DNA from: Aurantiochytrium sp. KH105
Taxonomy: Eukaryota > Sar > Bigyra > Thraustochytrida > Thraustochytriidae
Reading direction: 5' to 3'
DNA: 64,000 nt
Assembly: GCA_003116975.1 (NCBI GenBank)
Contig: BGKB01000029.1
Location: forward strand, 124,001-188,000
Shown: positions 9,866-21,496 of the stretch, piece by piece
Layout of the letters: each line of letters opens with the position of its first letter
Numbering within the stretch: the stretch's first letter is position 1
Program-made: the position numbers and the translations under genes
Notes under the pieces: generated by a model
Databases searched by the model: none
The model's input: only the letters and a program-made list of their open reading frames with translations
What the model was told of the DNA's origin: nothing

Positions 9866-11065
9866 ATGGGTTGCGTGCAGAGCGCCCCCGCGGCCGAGGG
9901 CTCGCAGGAGATCGTGGCCAAGGGCGCCGAGGAGGAGGGCGGTAAGTTCGACGAGTACCTCGCGGAGGCCGCGGAGGTCCGCGAGAACAACCCGAACAAC
10001 CTGTGCGCGCGCTTCCTCACCCCGGAGCTCTTCTACAGCTACTCGCCCGAGGAGCAGGAGGTCCTCTACCAGATCACCCGCACCGGCGTTGAGAACCCCT
10101 CGAGCGGCACCGGATGCTACGCCATGAAGCCGGACGACTACCAGACCTTTGCCAAGTTCTTTGACCAGGTCATCAAGGCCTACCACAAGCCCGCCGCCAA
10201 GAACCCCGTGCACGTCACGGACTGGGACGCCAGCGATGTCGGCAACAACGGCGTCCTTGACATGACGGAGCTCGGCCTCGACGAGCTTTCCATGCGCGTG
10301 CGCGTCGGCCGCAACCTGACAAGCTTCAACCTCCCGGGCCTCATGACCCGCGAGGAGCGCGTCGAGTTCGAGAAGACCATGCTCCCCGCCTTTGACAAGC
10401 TCATCAGCATGGAGGAGTACGGCGGCCGCGTCTACTCGCTCACCCCTGAGTTTGGCCCCGGCGAGCCGAACCCCAACAAGATCTCGGACGCCGAGTACAA
10501 GAAGCTCGTCGACGAGCACATCATGTTCAAGGACATGGACGCTGATCCGTACCTCAAGAGCGCCGGCATTAGCTCCGACTGGCCCTACGGCCGTGGCTGC
10601 TACGTGTCCGAGGACCGCCAGTTCATTATCTGGTTCGGCGAGGAGGACCACCTTCGTATCATGTGCATGAAGAAGGGCACCAAGCTGAACGAGGTCTTTG
10701 ACCGCCTCCGCGAGGCCCTCTCTGTGGTCGAGTCTCTTCCGGGTATTGAGTTCGCCACCTCCAAGAAGTACGGCTACGTCACCTCGTGCCCGACCAACCT
10801 GGGCACGGGCATGCGCGCCTCTGTGCACATCAAGCTGCCCAACCTCACCGCCGACGGCACTGACACCAAGGCCAAGGCTGTGGCCAAGCCCCTCGGCCTT
10901 AGCGTCCGCGGTATTGGTGGCGAGCACACCCCGATTGGCAAGGACGGCACTGTTGACATTTCGCCTTCCGCCCGTCTCTTCATCAAGGAGAAGGAGATCA
11001 TTGCCGCCCTCTACAACGGCATTGAGGCCCTCATGAAGGAGGAGCAGGCCGCCGCCGAGGCCTAA
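9866..11065 (+). CDS. Arginine-kinase-type phosphagen kinase with N-terminal lipidation motif
   Basis: 399 residues, against about 357 for a standard arginine kinase; the surplus is N-terminal. It shows the ATP:guanido phosphotransferase hallmarks: LSMRVRVGRNL, WPYGRGCYVSEDRQF, the catalytic GEEDHLRIM (near residue 260; HLR favours arginine kinase over creatine kinase, which has HTR) and the reactive-cysteine motif SCPTNLGTGMRASVHI (Cys near 308). The enzyme reversibly transfers phosphate between ATP and a guanidino compound to buffer and shuttle energy. The protein begins MGCVQSAP. Gly2 with a small residue at position 6 fits N-myristoylation and Cys3 fits palmitoylation, as in Src-family kinases, so membrane or flagellar-membrane anchoring is inferred. 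Codons end almost always in C or G, suggesting high expression; this bias also creates a long spurious frame on the opposite strand. The guanidino substrate cannot be settled from sequence alone. Confidence 0.93.
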   Translation: MGCVQSAPAAEGSQEIVAKGAEEEGGKFDEYLAEAAEVRENNPNNLCARFLTPELFYSYSPEEQEVLYQITRTGVENPSSGTGCYAMKPDDYQTFAKFFDQVIKAYHKPAAKNPVHVTDWDASDVGNNGVLDMTELGLDELSMRVRVGRNLTSFNLPGLMTREERVEFEKTMLPAFDKLISMEEYGGRVYSLTPEFGPGEPNPNKISDAEYKKLVDEHIMFKDMDADPYLKSAGISSDWPYGRGCYVSEDRQFIIWFGEEDHLRIMCMKKGTKLNEVFDRLREALSVVESLPGIEFATSKKYGYVTSCPTNLGTGMRASVHIKLPNLTADGTDTKAKAVAKPLGLSVRGIGGEHTPIGKDGTVDISPSARLFIKEKEIIAALYNGIEALMKEEQAAAEA

Positions 11066-11430
11066 GTGAAGAAGCGACGCTGACGTCAGTCTTCCTCTTA
11101 CTGTGTGTGTTTGGGCATTCTGTTTGCCTTTCATCTTCTTTTCCCTTGGAAAAGCTCTCATTTAACATGTCCTCCGTGAACATCAATGCGACATTCTTTC
11201 TCTTACTCCTTTCTTCTTTTCTTGACTTCCCCCGCTTGTTTTTCTATCTTTTTTTTTGGGGGAGGGGGGGGGGGGCATTTGCGTAGACTTGGACCCCATA
11301 GTCATGGGTCACCAACTTTGCGTGTTCTGGACAAGTGCACAGGGAGCGCGGAGCTACTTCGGCCATGGAATCATGTAAGCATTGTGAAAGCAAGCATGTG
11401 GATACTCTTTGTGCGTAAGCTGGTGTTCGC

Positions 11431-11799
11431 GTGCAAGAAGCCGGTGGAAGAGAGTATCACCGCAATTCGTGCAGACGTCTGTCTCTCCGAGACTCTTTCC
11501 GAGTCGACCCAGGGTGGCTCTTCCAGATTCCGCTCCATAGCATCATTGCGCTGGGTGAATTGTCAGAAGATGAATCGCTGGAAGGGTCGGATGAGTCAAG
11601 CGAGAAAATTGATACCGAGGTCGGCGCTGTGAGAACTGCGGACGCCAACACCGAGCGAGCATACAATTTGCTATTGTGTGCGCATCAATTAATCACTGCA
11701 CTTTTCGATAGCTTGATTGTGGAAGACATCCTTGACAAGCCCGAGTATCCAAACAATCTAGTTTTGTATTTATGTGGCATTTATTCTTTTGATGTCTGA
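11431..11799 (+). pseudogene. Possible coding remnant, acidic serine-rich
   Basis: An open frame of 122 codons without an internal ATG. It has an acidic Ser/Glu-rich patch (LSEDESLEGSDESSEKI) followed by a hydrophobic amphipathic C-terminus (YNLLLCAHQLITALF, EYPNNLVLYLCGIYSFDV). Composition is protein-like and unlike the chance frames nearby, but there is no start, no recognised domain and no clear splice acceptor. It may be a terminal exon or a decayed gene. Confidence 0.2.
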
Positions 11800-12800
11800 A
11801 CAGAGGGGAAGAGAAGAAGAAAAATGACTCGGTTTAACGTAAATAAAATTTTGCTTCGTGGCTACCACGAAAGCGATGGTTAGTGAATGGTTTGTAGAGT
11901 GCGGTACTCGGAGGACTTGCAAGTTTTGCGTCCATTTCTGTTTCGATCGATTCAGTTCTGCCTGCGTCAGTCTGCGACTTTGTCGAGTCCAGACTGCTTG
12001 GCTTTAGCGACATCAAGGCCTAGGTCAAAGACCTTGTCCATCTTTATTGAGTACTTTTAAAGGCCATGCCGAAACTGTTCGGGCGCGGACCTTCACGCTT
12101 TCCTGCAAACACGGCATAATTTTTGCGCGGAACCTACGCGAAGACGATTGCTGCAGCTTTGGCTACCAATCGCTGACCTTACTCTAACGAAGGTTGCCTC
12201 CCGGTGTTAGGTTGCTGCGACAAAACATTGCTGCGACAAAGCATTCCAACTTTGTGATCAAACACCATTTTTTGGGTTTAAACAATAGCTTTCTTTGCGA
12301 GGCAGCTGGTCCTACAGCAGTTTACCACCTGGTTTTAAGGTGATGGGTTGCTCCTCGTGACGGGCATCGTCAAGAAGAATGATTGGAATTGGCATGAGTG
12401 CGCAAAGAAGACTCTTGCGCAGAATAGCTTTATCTCACTAGATGTCAAACACATCATTCTCTCCTGGCTTGATTTTCTGCATTTATGCAAGATGTTCTTC
12501 TATTCTGCTAGTGCAGCAGGCCTGATAGTTTTTCAAGGAATTGTCTCGTATGCTTGAGCAATGAACCTCGGCCAATTCAATACAGAGCTTCGTTGACACC
12601 GAAGTCCCGCCTTCGGTCAAGAAACAAATAAGGAGATTGTCATGAACATCAGAAACAGGCACTCCAGGGAACATGACAAGCCAAGAGCTGCCAAGGAAGA
12701 GCTCAAACCAAGGATGGTTGCAAAAGAATCGGAAAAGAGCCAAAAAAGAAATCAATAGCTACAAACAAAGCCCAAGTGAAGTTAAGAGGCAAGAGATGCC

Positions 12801-12884
12801 TACGTTCACGGTCATTATTCCAAAGCCTTGCCCAGAGATACCAATGTCCACGGTCATCATTCTCAGACCTTGCCGCACTTACCC
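12801..12884. repeat. Imperfect tandem duplication, about 42-bp unit
   Basis: Two adjacent units share CACGGTCAT(T/C)ATTC and a following CCTTGCC word at the same spacing. The copies differ at several positions, so the duplication is not recent. Confidence 0.6.
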
Positions 12885-14793
12885 ATTATCATAACGTAAG
12901 ATGCCGACCTCAGCCTCAATCCAAGGGGCAAAAGGACCTAAAATTGTGGAGTCGAGGAGCTCATCCATTCACAATGAGTTCAAGACAAGTGAGCTCACGA
13001 CCTTGCATCAGAAGGGAATTAAACTATAGACAAGAAATGGCAATAGGCGAAGTATCAATGACAAGTGCGCTAACGATCTCACACAACATGACGAGCAAAA
13101 CTTTAGTCTTTCGCGGGGAACGCTGCTCTGTTCCCCCACGCGTTATCCGAACACACTGGATGGCATGGCGAGTATTTACATTGTATAGAGCAAGGGTCGC
13201 AGTGCATTCTGATTGCGATGGGCCCATTTCTTGCGTCGACCTGACTGGTGTACTGCCAGGTCTAAATTTGGGCTGGCTCGGTCTGGAACTGCCAATCATG
13301 ACAGACTGACCAACCGACTTGTGGCAAAGCCATCGCCGTCGACTCCCCGATCAACCGACGACACGATTAACGAACCGACCTCCCCACGAAGGTCAAGCGT
13401 TCTGGGCTCCGTCGGCCGAGTACGACGCGGTCATCTGTTCGAGCCAGCCACCGGCAGAGCAGAGCGACCCCTCGCCAGAACTCCTCGTCGGAAAGGAGCC
13501 TTTGCCAGAGGCACGATTCGCTCCGGGTCTCGAGGCTCCGCGACGCGCCGCCTTCGCGTCGGTGCCACTCGCAAATTGGGTTTTCTCCACAGGCTCGAAG
13601 CGTGTTCTTCTCGAGACCTGAATGCTCGGAGGCGAGCGAGGGCCTGTGCGCTCGGAGAGTCAAGACGGACGTTTGCCGCACCGCGGTCGGAGGTCCGTGC
13701 CGGGTTTTCCGAAATTTCTCGCGTTCCCAGCGGCGCGCGAGCGGTCGTCTTCGGCCTTGCGCTGCAGCAGCCAGAGGCCTTGTTGCTCACGTTCGCGCTG
13801 GCGGTCTTGGAGCCGCCGCAGGGCCGCTTCCGCGTGTGCAGGATGCTGCCACGCGCCGGGATTTCTCGCACTGTGTTCGGGGCCCCGGCGCCGCGGCCTC
13901 GCAGCGTCTCATAGGGCATTTCGAGCCCTGGTCTCGCCGGATGTCCTCGCTCCGGCGCGCGAATTCTGGGCTCCAACAAGCCCAATTCTCGCGCCGCCCC
14001 GCGGGGAACCGGCGCGGCCACTCGCGCGCATTTTCCTCGTCGTGCGCCGCGGCCCCGCGCGCGGCCTCGGGGCGCGGAGGGACTCCGAAAGCGGCTCGGC
14101 GTCGCCGTCCTCGACGAGTTCTTGGGGCGCGGCTCCCCTTAAAATTGCCCTCGTTCTCTTTGACGCACAGGCCGCAGTGGGCGCAGAAATCACCTCCCTC
14201 GTCCCCGGCGCCTCCCTCCGCGCGGTCTCCGCGCTGGCGTCCTGCGCGCCGCGTGGCGCCGCGTGGCCGCAGAAATCAAGCGCAGCGCCGTCGCCGTCGC
14301 GTACGCGCGCTGCCGCCGCCAGGCCTCGCGTCTGCAGGATGGAAAAAAGGAGAAGAAGAAGCGCTCCCGAGATAGAGAAAAAAGATAAGAAAAGAAAAAA
14401 GAGAAAGGAAGAAAGAAAGAAACAACCAAACGACAAAATTCGCAAACTGAGCGGTTGGTTCTCTCTGCAAGAACAAAGCTCGGCTTCGGCGGCTTCCCGC
14501 GGCGCCGAAGCCGATCCGCGATTCCCGCGCTCGCCTCTCTGCTTTGCGTTGCGAGTGGCAGAGAGAAAAAAGGAAAGAACCCGAACGTTCAAAGCTCTTT
14601 TTCTCGTCTCCAAGGCTCTTCGCCTGACTGCTGCGAAAAAGAAGATTTTATAGAAGAGCTAATAAAAATTTTCAAACCCAACCAGGGAGGACGCGCCACG
14701 GGCGTCCCCAGACAGAACCCGGGTGTCTTCTCTGCGGGGGCGCGGAAGGGCGGGCTGTGGGCGCTGTCTCCTCGGCGCTCGCATGACCCCAAC

Positions 14794-14880
14794 TTGCCTT
14801 GCCTTGCCTTGCCTTGCCTTGCCTTGCCTTGCCTTGCCTTGCCTTGCCTTGTCTTGCCTTGTCTTGCCCTGCCTTGACCT
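14794..14880. repeat. TTGCC pentanucleotide microsatellite
   Basis: About eleven perfect TTGCC units followed by several variant units (TTGTC, CTGCC, TTGACC). It is the longest pentanucleotide array in the window. Confidence 0.95.
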
Positions 14881-16304
14881 GCTTTACCCCAAGCTCTCTC
14901 GCGCGCGTGTCCGTCGCAGCGTCGGCCGGTGTAAGCGTGCGTGCGTGAAGGGCGGTGGAGCCGAGCCAGGGCAGGTGGAGCAGGCTCGCAGAAGACGACG
15001 CGGGTCGCGAGTCGAGCTTTTGGTTTTCCCTTTTCATTGATCTTCACGAGCCACCAAGCCACCAAGCCACCAATTCAAATTTTTGTTGTTGCTTGCAAGA
15101 GCGAAGTCGCCTTGCGTCGATTTACGTTCCTTTGCTTTTACTTTGTTTTGTTGTGCTTTGCTTTGTTTTGCGTTCTTTTGTGCGTCTCGCGGTAACGAGG
15201 GCCAGCGAGAATAGATTTTCTTTCAGCTCGTCCACGTGCGCCTCCGCGAGGCCGTAATTCGGGCGCTCATGACTCGGCTTGCTGGCCGCGCGTCCAGCAT
15301 CTGGCGTGAGAAATCTCCAATCTAAGTCCGCACGAATGCGCAAGTGAGAATCGCGTGATCCTCGCGAGGGAGGAGCACGTAACGTCCTCATCTCGAGCCT
15401 TTTTCGTTCGCCGTGCATCCAAGTTCACGTCATATAGTCGATAACACGCACGGAGCCAGCCTGAAGCGCCAAACGACTTTCCAGGGACACGAGTTTTACT
15501 CGAAAAAGAATCAGTTCGTGCGGCCGAGACGGCGCGCCGAGTTTGGATTTTTTCTCGCTTGATTCTTTGCCAAAATAGGCCTACCACCCTCTCTCCGCCT
15601 CCGACTGCGGCTTCGAGCAGCCGCTGGCCACGTCCCTTCCCTTCCTTGCTCGCTTCCCCTTCCAGAGAAGGAGGACGCGCGCCACTGGCTCCCTGTCTGG
15701 CCCTTCAGCGAGGGGAGGGAGCAGCCAGTTCGTTTGTTTCACAGTTGGCCACTGGCCCGTCCCACCTGGCCGCTGGCCTTTTCCGCCTTTTCCGCGCCGC
15801 GCCGAAAGGAAAGAGCCCAAGCCGAGCTCCTCCTGCCAGTGCTCTTCCTCCTCCTCCGCAAGCTCGAGATCAGATCGCCCGACATGGATGCACAATCGAG
15901 CTGCTCTTGGCAATTCATCTTGCATTTCTCTCTCTCTGGCCGTCCGGCCGGAGGTCGCGCTGCCAATCGAGCGATCGATGGACCGATCGACGAGTCGATC
16001 ATTCTCCGTTGGTCGGTCGCGGGGGCGGTCGGTCGATTGATTGATTCTATTCGCCCGCGGGGGCTGGCCGTGCTCGCTGCTGCGCCAGCTTCGTTTTTCT
16101 GCTTCGTCGCGGCGCGGATTGCTTTTTTCTTTTCTCAAACTCGCCTCGCAGGTCCGCCTTGGTCCTGGTTTTCATCGCTGCAGCAGCCTGGCCCGCGAAC
16201 CACCACGGTCGATCGATCGATGCCGCTAGCTCGCATCGCGGTCGCCGGCCTCGGAAGGAGGCCAAGGAAGGCTTGCAGCGCTTGCTTTGTTTCTGCTATT
16301 TATT

Positions 16305-16366
16305 TCTTCGTTCGTTCTTTCGTTCGTTCGTTTGTTTGCTTGTTTGTTTGTTTGTTTGTTTATTTG
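16305..16366. repeat. TTCG/TTTG tetranucleotide tract
   Basis: Degenerate array of CGTT and TGTT tetranucleotides. The TTTG part (about 16330-16362) is close to perfect. Confidence 0.85.
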
Positions 16367-17273
16367 GAATCAGCGAGCGCAGCGCCGCTCTGGACCGGAC
16401 AGCTGAGCGCGCCGTTGTAGGCCCCTATGTATTTTTTCTTCTCCTGTGCGCAGCGCAGGCTGCCGCGGCGGTCGTGATGACATGCGAGCAAAGCGTGCTT
16501 CCTGCGCGCGCACTCGACACTCGCACGATCTTCTCTTGCTTCCACCGACCGCGCCCTCCTTGCTCCCCTGTCGGTTTCTCCGCGCGACCGCGGCCGTGCA
16601 TGTGCCGGAAGATTTTGAAAAAGGGAAAAGATTGCAAACAAGAAGAAAGAACGCGCGCCCAGATAGGAGTATAGGCAGGCATGCCACTGCCAGTGCTCCG
16701 CGGTTCTCCTGGTTTCCGGCGGGGCGGCTACCATGAGCACCGCCGTTCTTTACTATTAATTCTTTTTTCTTTCTCTCTCTCTCTCTCAGCGTTCATTCTT
16801 ACTTTCCTGCGGCCCTTACTCGCTCGCTACCTTCCTTGCTTCCATCCCTCGCCGCGCGCCGCCGTGTCGCGACCGGAGTTGGTTCTCTGGTTTTTCAAAA
16901 TAAAACAGAAAAGAGGAAACAGCCTGCCTAAAGAGCGCAAGAGCTGCAGAAGATCGTATCCTGCAGGACGCGCGGGAGCGGGCTCGCGGAAGAGCTCGCA
17001 CGGTGGACGGCCTTTGCGGCTTCTGCGCAGACAGGAGCTCCGAGGGAAGGAAGGTACAGCACGCCGAGAAAGGTCGGCAAGCTTTGGGATGGGATGGGAT
17101 GCAGGAAATCTTCTCTTTTTCAGAGACCTTGTGCCATCCCAAGCCTTAGATTTTGTTTTTTTTCTTCCTTACCAGCATGTCAGCGCGCGATTGCGACGGG
17201 GCGCGTCACGAGCTGCGTGAGGCCGAGGCAACCAAGTCTCGCCGCGGGAACCGGAGGGGCACGGCGAGAGGGC

Positions 17274-17316
17274 GCGGCGCGGCGCGGCGCGGCGCGGCGA
17301 GGCGAGGCGAGGCGAG
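17274..17316. repeat. GGCGC/GGCGA pentanucleotide repeat
   Basis: Four to five GGCGC units pass into GGCGA units, giving a G-rich strand. Confidence 0.9.
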
Positions 17317-18773
17317 GCTCCACTCCGCTGCTGCGCGATCGAAAAAAAAAAAAATAGAAAAAGATAAAAAAACCTTAAAACCATCGTTTGCAAGACAGCG
17401 AGAGAGTCGATCCATACGAGCGGCACGATGCGCGCTGTGGGGGATCTGCTCCTTGGCCGCGTGGCGCGCGGCGGGGCTAGCGTTTCCGGTGGCGCACGCC
17501 TAGGCCTGCGGCGCTGTCTACTCTTGGCCCGCGCAAGAAGACCTCTTTCCGCAGCGCAAATGAACTTCTTCCGGCGCGCAAGTCGCCCATCCGTTTGCCG
17601 GCCTGTGAACCAGCCGACCAACAGACAGCCAACAAATAGACCATCACCAAAACAAAAAAACAAACAAACCAACCAACAAACGAACGAACATACGCCTCGC
17701 CGCCGGCGCGGTGGCAGCTTACTACGCATGACCGTCGCTGTAGCAAGCAGTGTGGCGTGCGCGCAGTCCAGTGCAGGCAGAGAGGGAGGAAGGCGCGCGC
17801 GTGCCGCTGCGGGGCATCGGAAGAAGCTGGCGGGCCCGCGGCAGCTTCGGCAGGGGGAGGCTCCTCTCGCGCGCGGCTGCGGGTGGACCCAACGGCTCGC
17901 CGCGCCAACGAAGTTGCTCCTAGCTCTCTCGCCACCAAGCAACCCAGAACCAGACGGCAAGTACAGGAGGAACACCGCAACCGCCACCCCGAAACGAGTG
18001 CGGAACTTGCGTCGAAAGCAACCAACCGCAAACCGCGCGCCGAGCCGTGCCGCTGCAGCTGCAGCCACTGCCCATCTGCGGACAGGGCCTTGGGTCCCTC
18101 CCACCATGAATGCATGCATGCGTGCGAAACACATGCCTCTCCGCGGAGCCGTCCGCCTCGCTCCGCCCGCTCCGCCGCGCCGTCCCCGGCTGGCTGCCCT
18201 CCATCCCTGCCTTCCTCCCGGCCGGGCCAGGAAGGAGGTGCGCCGGGAAGAGGCAGAAGAAGAAGAGGCCTCGAACCTGCCGAAAAAACGCAACCAAGGC
18301 CAGCACTGCAGGCAGTGCGTCTTCTCGATGGTCTACTCGCTGGAGGAACGAACTTCCCGACCAACAAATGCAACAGCGAGTAAGTGGATGAGTTCGTCGA
18401 GGGATGCAGTGGTGAGTGCAGCGCAGTGCAGCGCTCATGAAAACGAAAATGAAAATGGCCGCCGAAAGTGATGGACCTCCTGCGAGACGATCGGCGCCGG
18501 GGCTAGCGTTTGCGGCGGCCGCAGCCTAGGCCTGCCGCCGCCGCTGACCGCCCGCCCCGAGGTCGCTTGGTCGCTGTCGCTGTGCCGGCCGCGGCGCAGC
18601 GCGTGCGGAGCCCGAGATCCTGGTCGCCAGGTGGCGGGAAGGGAAGTGGGGCGAGGCCCGCTGTGCGGCATTTGAGAGGAAAGCAGCAGAGAGAGGGTTC
18701 GAGGCGGCCAGTTGGTTTCGCCCCATTCCGCGTGGCCGGTGGCGTGGGACGGTGGGGCAGGAAGGGAGGGGCG

Positions 18774-18810
18774 AGGGAGGGAGGGAGGGAGGGAGGGAGG
18801 GAGGGAGGAG
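18774..18810. repeat. GGGA tetranucleotide repeat
   Basis: About nine GGGA units. This purine-only G-run tract could form G-quadruplex or triplex structure. Confidence 0.9.
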
Positions 18811-19076
18811 AGAGGGGCTTGGCCTGTCGCGAGCAAGCTGAGCCTGCACCGGCACGGCCTGGCTGGCGATGGATGGATAGATGGATGGATGATCTTTACC
18901 AATCAAAAAAGAAAAAGAAGCGGAAGTGCCGGCGCAGCTGGCGTTCCCACCTTCCCCGCGCGCGCTGTGGGAAGGAAAAGTCCGCCCTCCCACGCTCCCC
19001 AGCCCCGCAGACGCCGCGCGTGCCCGCAGCGGCGTCTCACCTCATTGCGCTGCACTTGGAGCGGTGCATGTGTATG

Positions 19077-19143
19077 TCTGTCTGTCTGTTCGTCTGTCAG
19101 TTTGCCTCTGTGTAAAGTGTCTGTTCTGTCTGTCTGTCTGCCC
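19077..19143. repeat. TGTC tetranucleotide repeat, interrupted
   Basis: Two blocks of TCTG units separated by about 30 bp of related but diverged sequence. Confidence 0.8.
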
Positions 19144-20111
19144 GCCCGGCGTGGCTCGGCTCGCTCACCGCGCGGAAGCAGCGGGCTGGCTGTGGGTCTG
19201 GCCTCTGAGTCTGGCCGCACTGGCCGCTGTCTAGTCTCGACCGCACCGCAGCCTTCGCCGCCGGAGGATGGGGGCAGGTAGGCATCGACGGCCGCCCCAT
19301 GGACTTGCGGCCGCAGCCGCAGCTGCCAGCGTGCCGCGAGCGGAGCGGAGACCGGGGCCGCCGCTGCCTCTGCGCGGCATCCGCGGCTCTGGGCGCGAGG
19401 TTTTCGTTCGATTGGCGGTCGCATCGCTGGCATGATTCGAAATCTCTTTTTTTTCAGCAGTAGGATTTTGAATTTTCTGTTTCTTGCAAGAACTCCTTGG
19501 GGGCGTGCGTTGCTTTTCGAACAAACACCACCTACCAAGGGAAGGAAAGCGGAAAGCGGAAAGAAAGAAGGCGATCTTGCCGCGCACCTCAGCTTTTGTG
19601 TGCACGGCCGCGCGTCACGGAGCTCGCGGCGGCCCGACCTGCGAAAGTCCTCAACTCGTCTCAGTTTGCCCGAGCGCAACGCAGCCAGCGCAAGGGTCCT
19701 CGGAAACGCGCTGCTGCTGCTGCGCTTCTCGCTTTCCACGCTTTCTTTTCCACCCTTTTAACCATCTTCCTTATCATCTCATTTCTTTCTTTTTTCTGGT
19801 CTTGAGCCCCCTCTGCTTTCCGCCCCTGCGGAGCCTTCCTTCCTTCCTTCCCTGCTTGCTTCCCAGATCCCGCTCCGACAGCAGACGGAGCAGCCAGAGG
19901 CGCCCCGCCCGCGCCCGCTGCCCCGCCCGCCCTCCCGCCCTCCCTCCCTCGCTCCCTCCCTCCCCAGGCGCCGAGGCGGGAACGCCCGCCCCGAGGCGCG
20001 ACGCGGAGCGCTAGCGTGGTCTCCCTGGCTGGCGGCAGCGGCGAGGTCTCGCTCGGCGCGCTGAGCTGCGCAGGGCGAGCCATCTTGGTTCAAAAAAGGC
20101 GCGAGCATCTA

Positions 20112-20152
20112 TCTGCATCCATCCATCCATCCGTCCATCCATCCATCCGCCG
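20112..20152. repeat. ATCC tetranucleotide repeat
   Basis: Nine to ten CATC/ATCC units with one CGTCC interruption. Confidence 0.9.
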
Positions 20153-20825
20153 CGCCACGCTCGCGCGAGGAGCCGCGGACGGGCGTGCAGCAGCGGCCCG
20201 AGGGCGGCCCGGCGCGCGCGGCCGAGGCGCCTGCGCCGCCTCCGCTCTCCGGCGGTCGCCCTGGCGGCTGGCTGGTGCATCGTGAGAGCACGCCGCGAGG
20301 AGACAGCGCCTACGCGACAGCAGCCCTGGCAGCTGCAGCACAGCACGAAGCGAACGCCCGCGCCGTTACCGGCCCCAGCCCGCTCTCGCTTTCGGCCGGG
20401 AGCGAGGCGCGGTCGGCGCGAGGCGGGGCGACGCGCGCCGGCGGAGGCGCGAGCGAGCGGAAGCGGCGGCAGGCAGGCAGGCGTGCTTGCTCGCTCGCTC
20501 GCTCGCTCGCTTGGGCGCGAGAATAAGAAAGCCCAGGGCGGCAGACTTTGAAGGCGCGCCTGAGGCACGGCTCGCTCGCGCGCGAGCGACCCGCTCTCTG
20601 CCTTCTATTTCCCTTTCCTTTGCTTTCGGTTCTTTCTTTTTTATTTTCATCTCATTTCCCCCTTTCCTGCTCCTCGCGCCCACAGCAGCGCCCACAGCGG
20701 CTGGTCGACTTGCTTCGGCGCGCCGTGCCTCGCCGGAAGGGCCCCGCAGTTATTTACGCGCCCCACAGTGGCGCCGGGTCAATCAATCGCTCGCGCAGTC
20801 GACTCGCGCGAGCGATTTGAACGAT

Positions 20826-20861
20826 CGATCGATCGATCGATTCGAATCGATCGATCGATCG
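20826..20861. repeat. 36-bp perfect palindrome of GATC/TCGA words
   Basis: A perfect palindrome centred on TTCGAA at 20841-20846, formed by GATC tetranucleotide repeats on both arms. It is flanked by direct copies of CGATTTGAACGATCGAT (about 20812 and 20863), so the element is a palindrome bracketed by repeats. Confidence 0.9.
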
Positions 20862-21496
20862 CGCGATTTGAACGATCGATTTGAACGGCAGCGGCCAGCG
20901 GCATTCATCCATTCCTTCTTTCGCTCATACGCGCATCCAGCCGCGCGCAGCGCCGAGCAGACTTGGAAAGCGCGAGGCCGCCGCGGAGCGACGCGACGGA
21001 AGAGCGAGACTACGCAGCGCCCCGAGCGAGCGAGCGGGCGGGCGAGCGAGCGAGCGAGAGAGCAAGCTCTCTGCGCTGCGGCCTCCGTCTCCCGGGCTCC
21101 GTTACGCGCCGTCGCGGCGCACCGCAGAGAAAGAGCTTGCTTGCTCCTTGCGCCGGGACGGGCGCTCGAGGGATTCGCCGTCGCGTTTCGGCCGCGCCGT
21201 CCGTCCGCGAGCAGGGCGAGACGAGGTTGGCCGCGGCGTCGAGGCGCCACATTGTTCGCGCCGCGACCGCGAGAGAGAAAGGGAAAGAGCTCTCGCGATC
21301 GATCGTTGATTGTTTTTAGGAGCATTCATTCCTGCATTCATTCCGGCAATCAATCCCGCGCGTCCGGCCGACGCGAGGCGAGGCGAACGGCGGAAGCAGG
21401 CGAGAGGAGAGAGAGGCGTCGCACCCCGGGCGTCGCTCCCCGGCGCCGCAGCTGAGCAGAGCGCTTTCACCTGCGAGGAGGAGGAGGGCCTGCTCC

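Larger units (their letters stand above)
11066..13310. other. Lower-GC gene-poor island
   Basis: Just after the kinase gene the sequence becomes clearly richer in A+T than the surrounding DNA. It contains a poly-T/poly-G run near 11250-11275 and short direct repeats: TTGCTGCGACAAA twice near 12210-12240, and a 42-bp imperfect tandem pair at 12801-12884. No reading frame has a recognisable domain. The only protein-like stretch is at about 11431-11799 and has no ATG. It could be degenerate mobile-element or gene debris; no terminal repeats or polymerase motifs are seen. Confidence 0.4.

Noticed and set aside
9140-11161. 673-codon open frame on the minus strand over the phosphagen kinase
   Set aside because: It is antisense to a clearly conserved enzyme. 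The C/G-ending codons of the kinase remove stops on the other strand; the translation is Leu/Val/Gly-rich without a domain.
12776-13309. 177-codon plus-strand frame at the end of the lower-GC island
   Set aside because: No domain, spans the 42-bp tandem repeat, and no codon bias like that of neighbouring genes.
13622-14653. 343-codon plus-strand frame in the GC-rich region
   Set aside because: Arg/Ser/Ala low-complexity, overlapping equally long frames on both strands, no domain. Expected by chance at this GC.
14794-14880. Possible CRISPR or telomere-like array
   Set aside because: Contiguous TTGCC units without spacers. It is an ordinary pentanucleotide microsatellite.
17169-18471. Overlapping 374-codon (-) and 347-codon (+) frames
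   Set aside because: They mutually overlap, are built from repeats and have no conserved motif or plausible start context.
20808-20886. Possible tRNA T-arm (TTCGAATC) in the palindrome
   Set aside because: The word arises from the GATC/TCGA palindrome. No D-arm, anticodon arm or acceptor pairing surrounds it.
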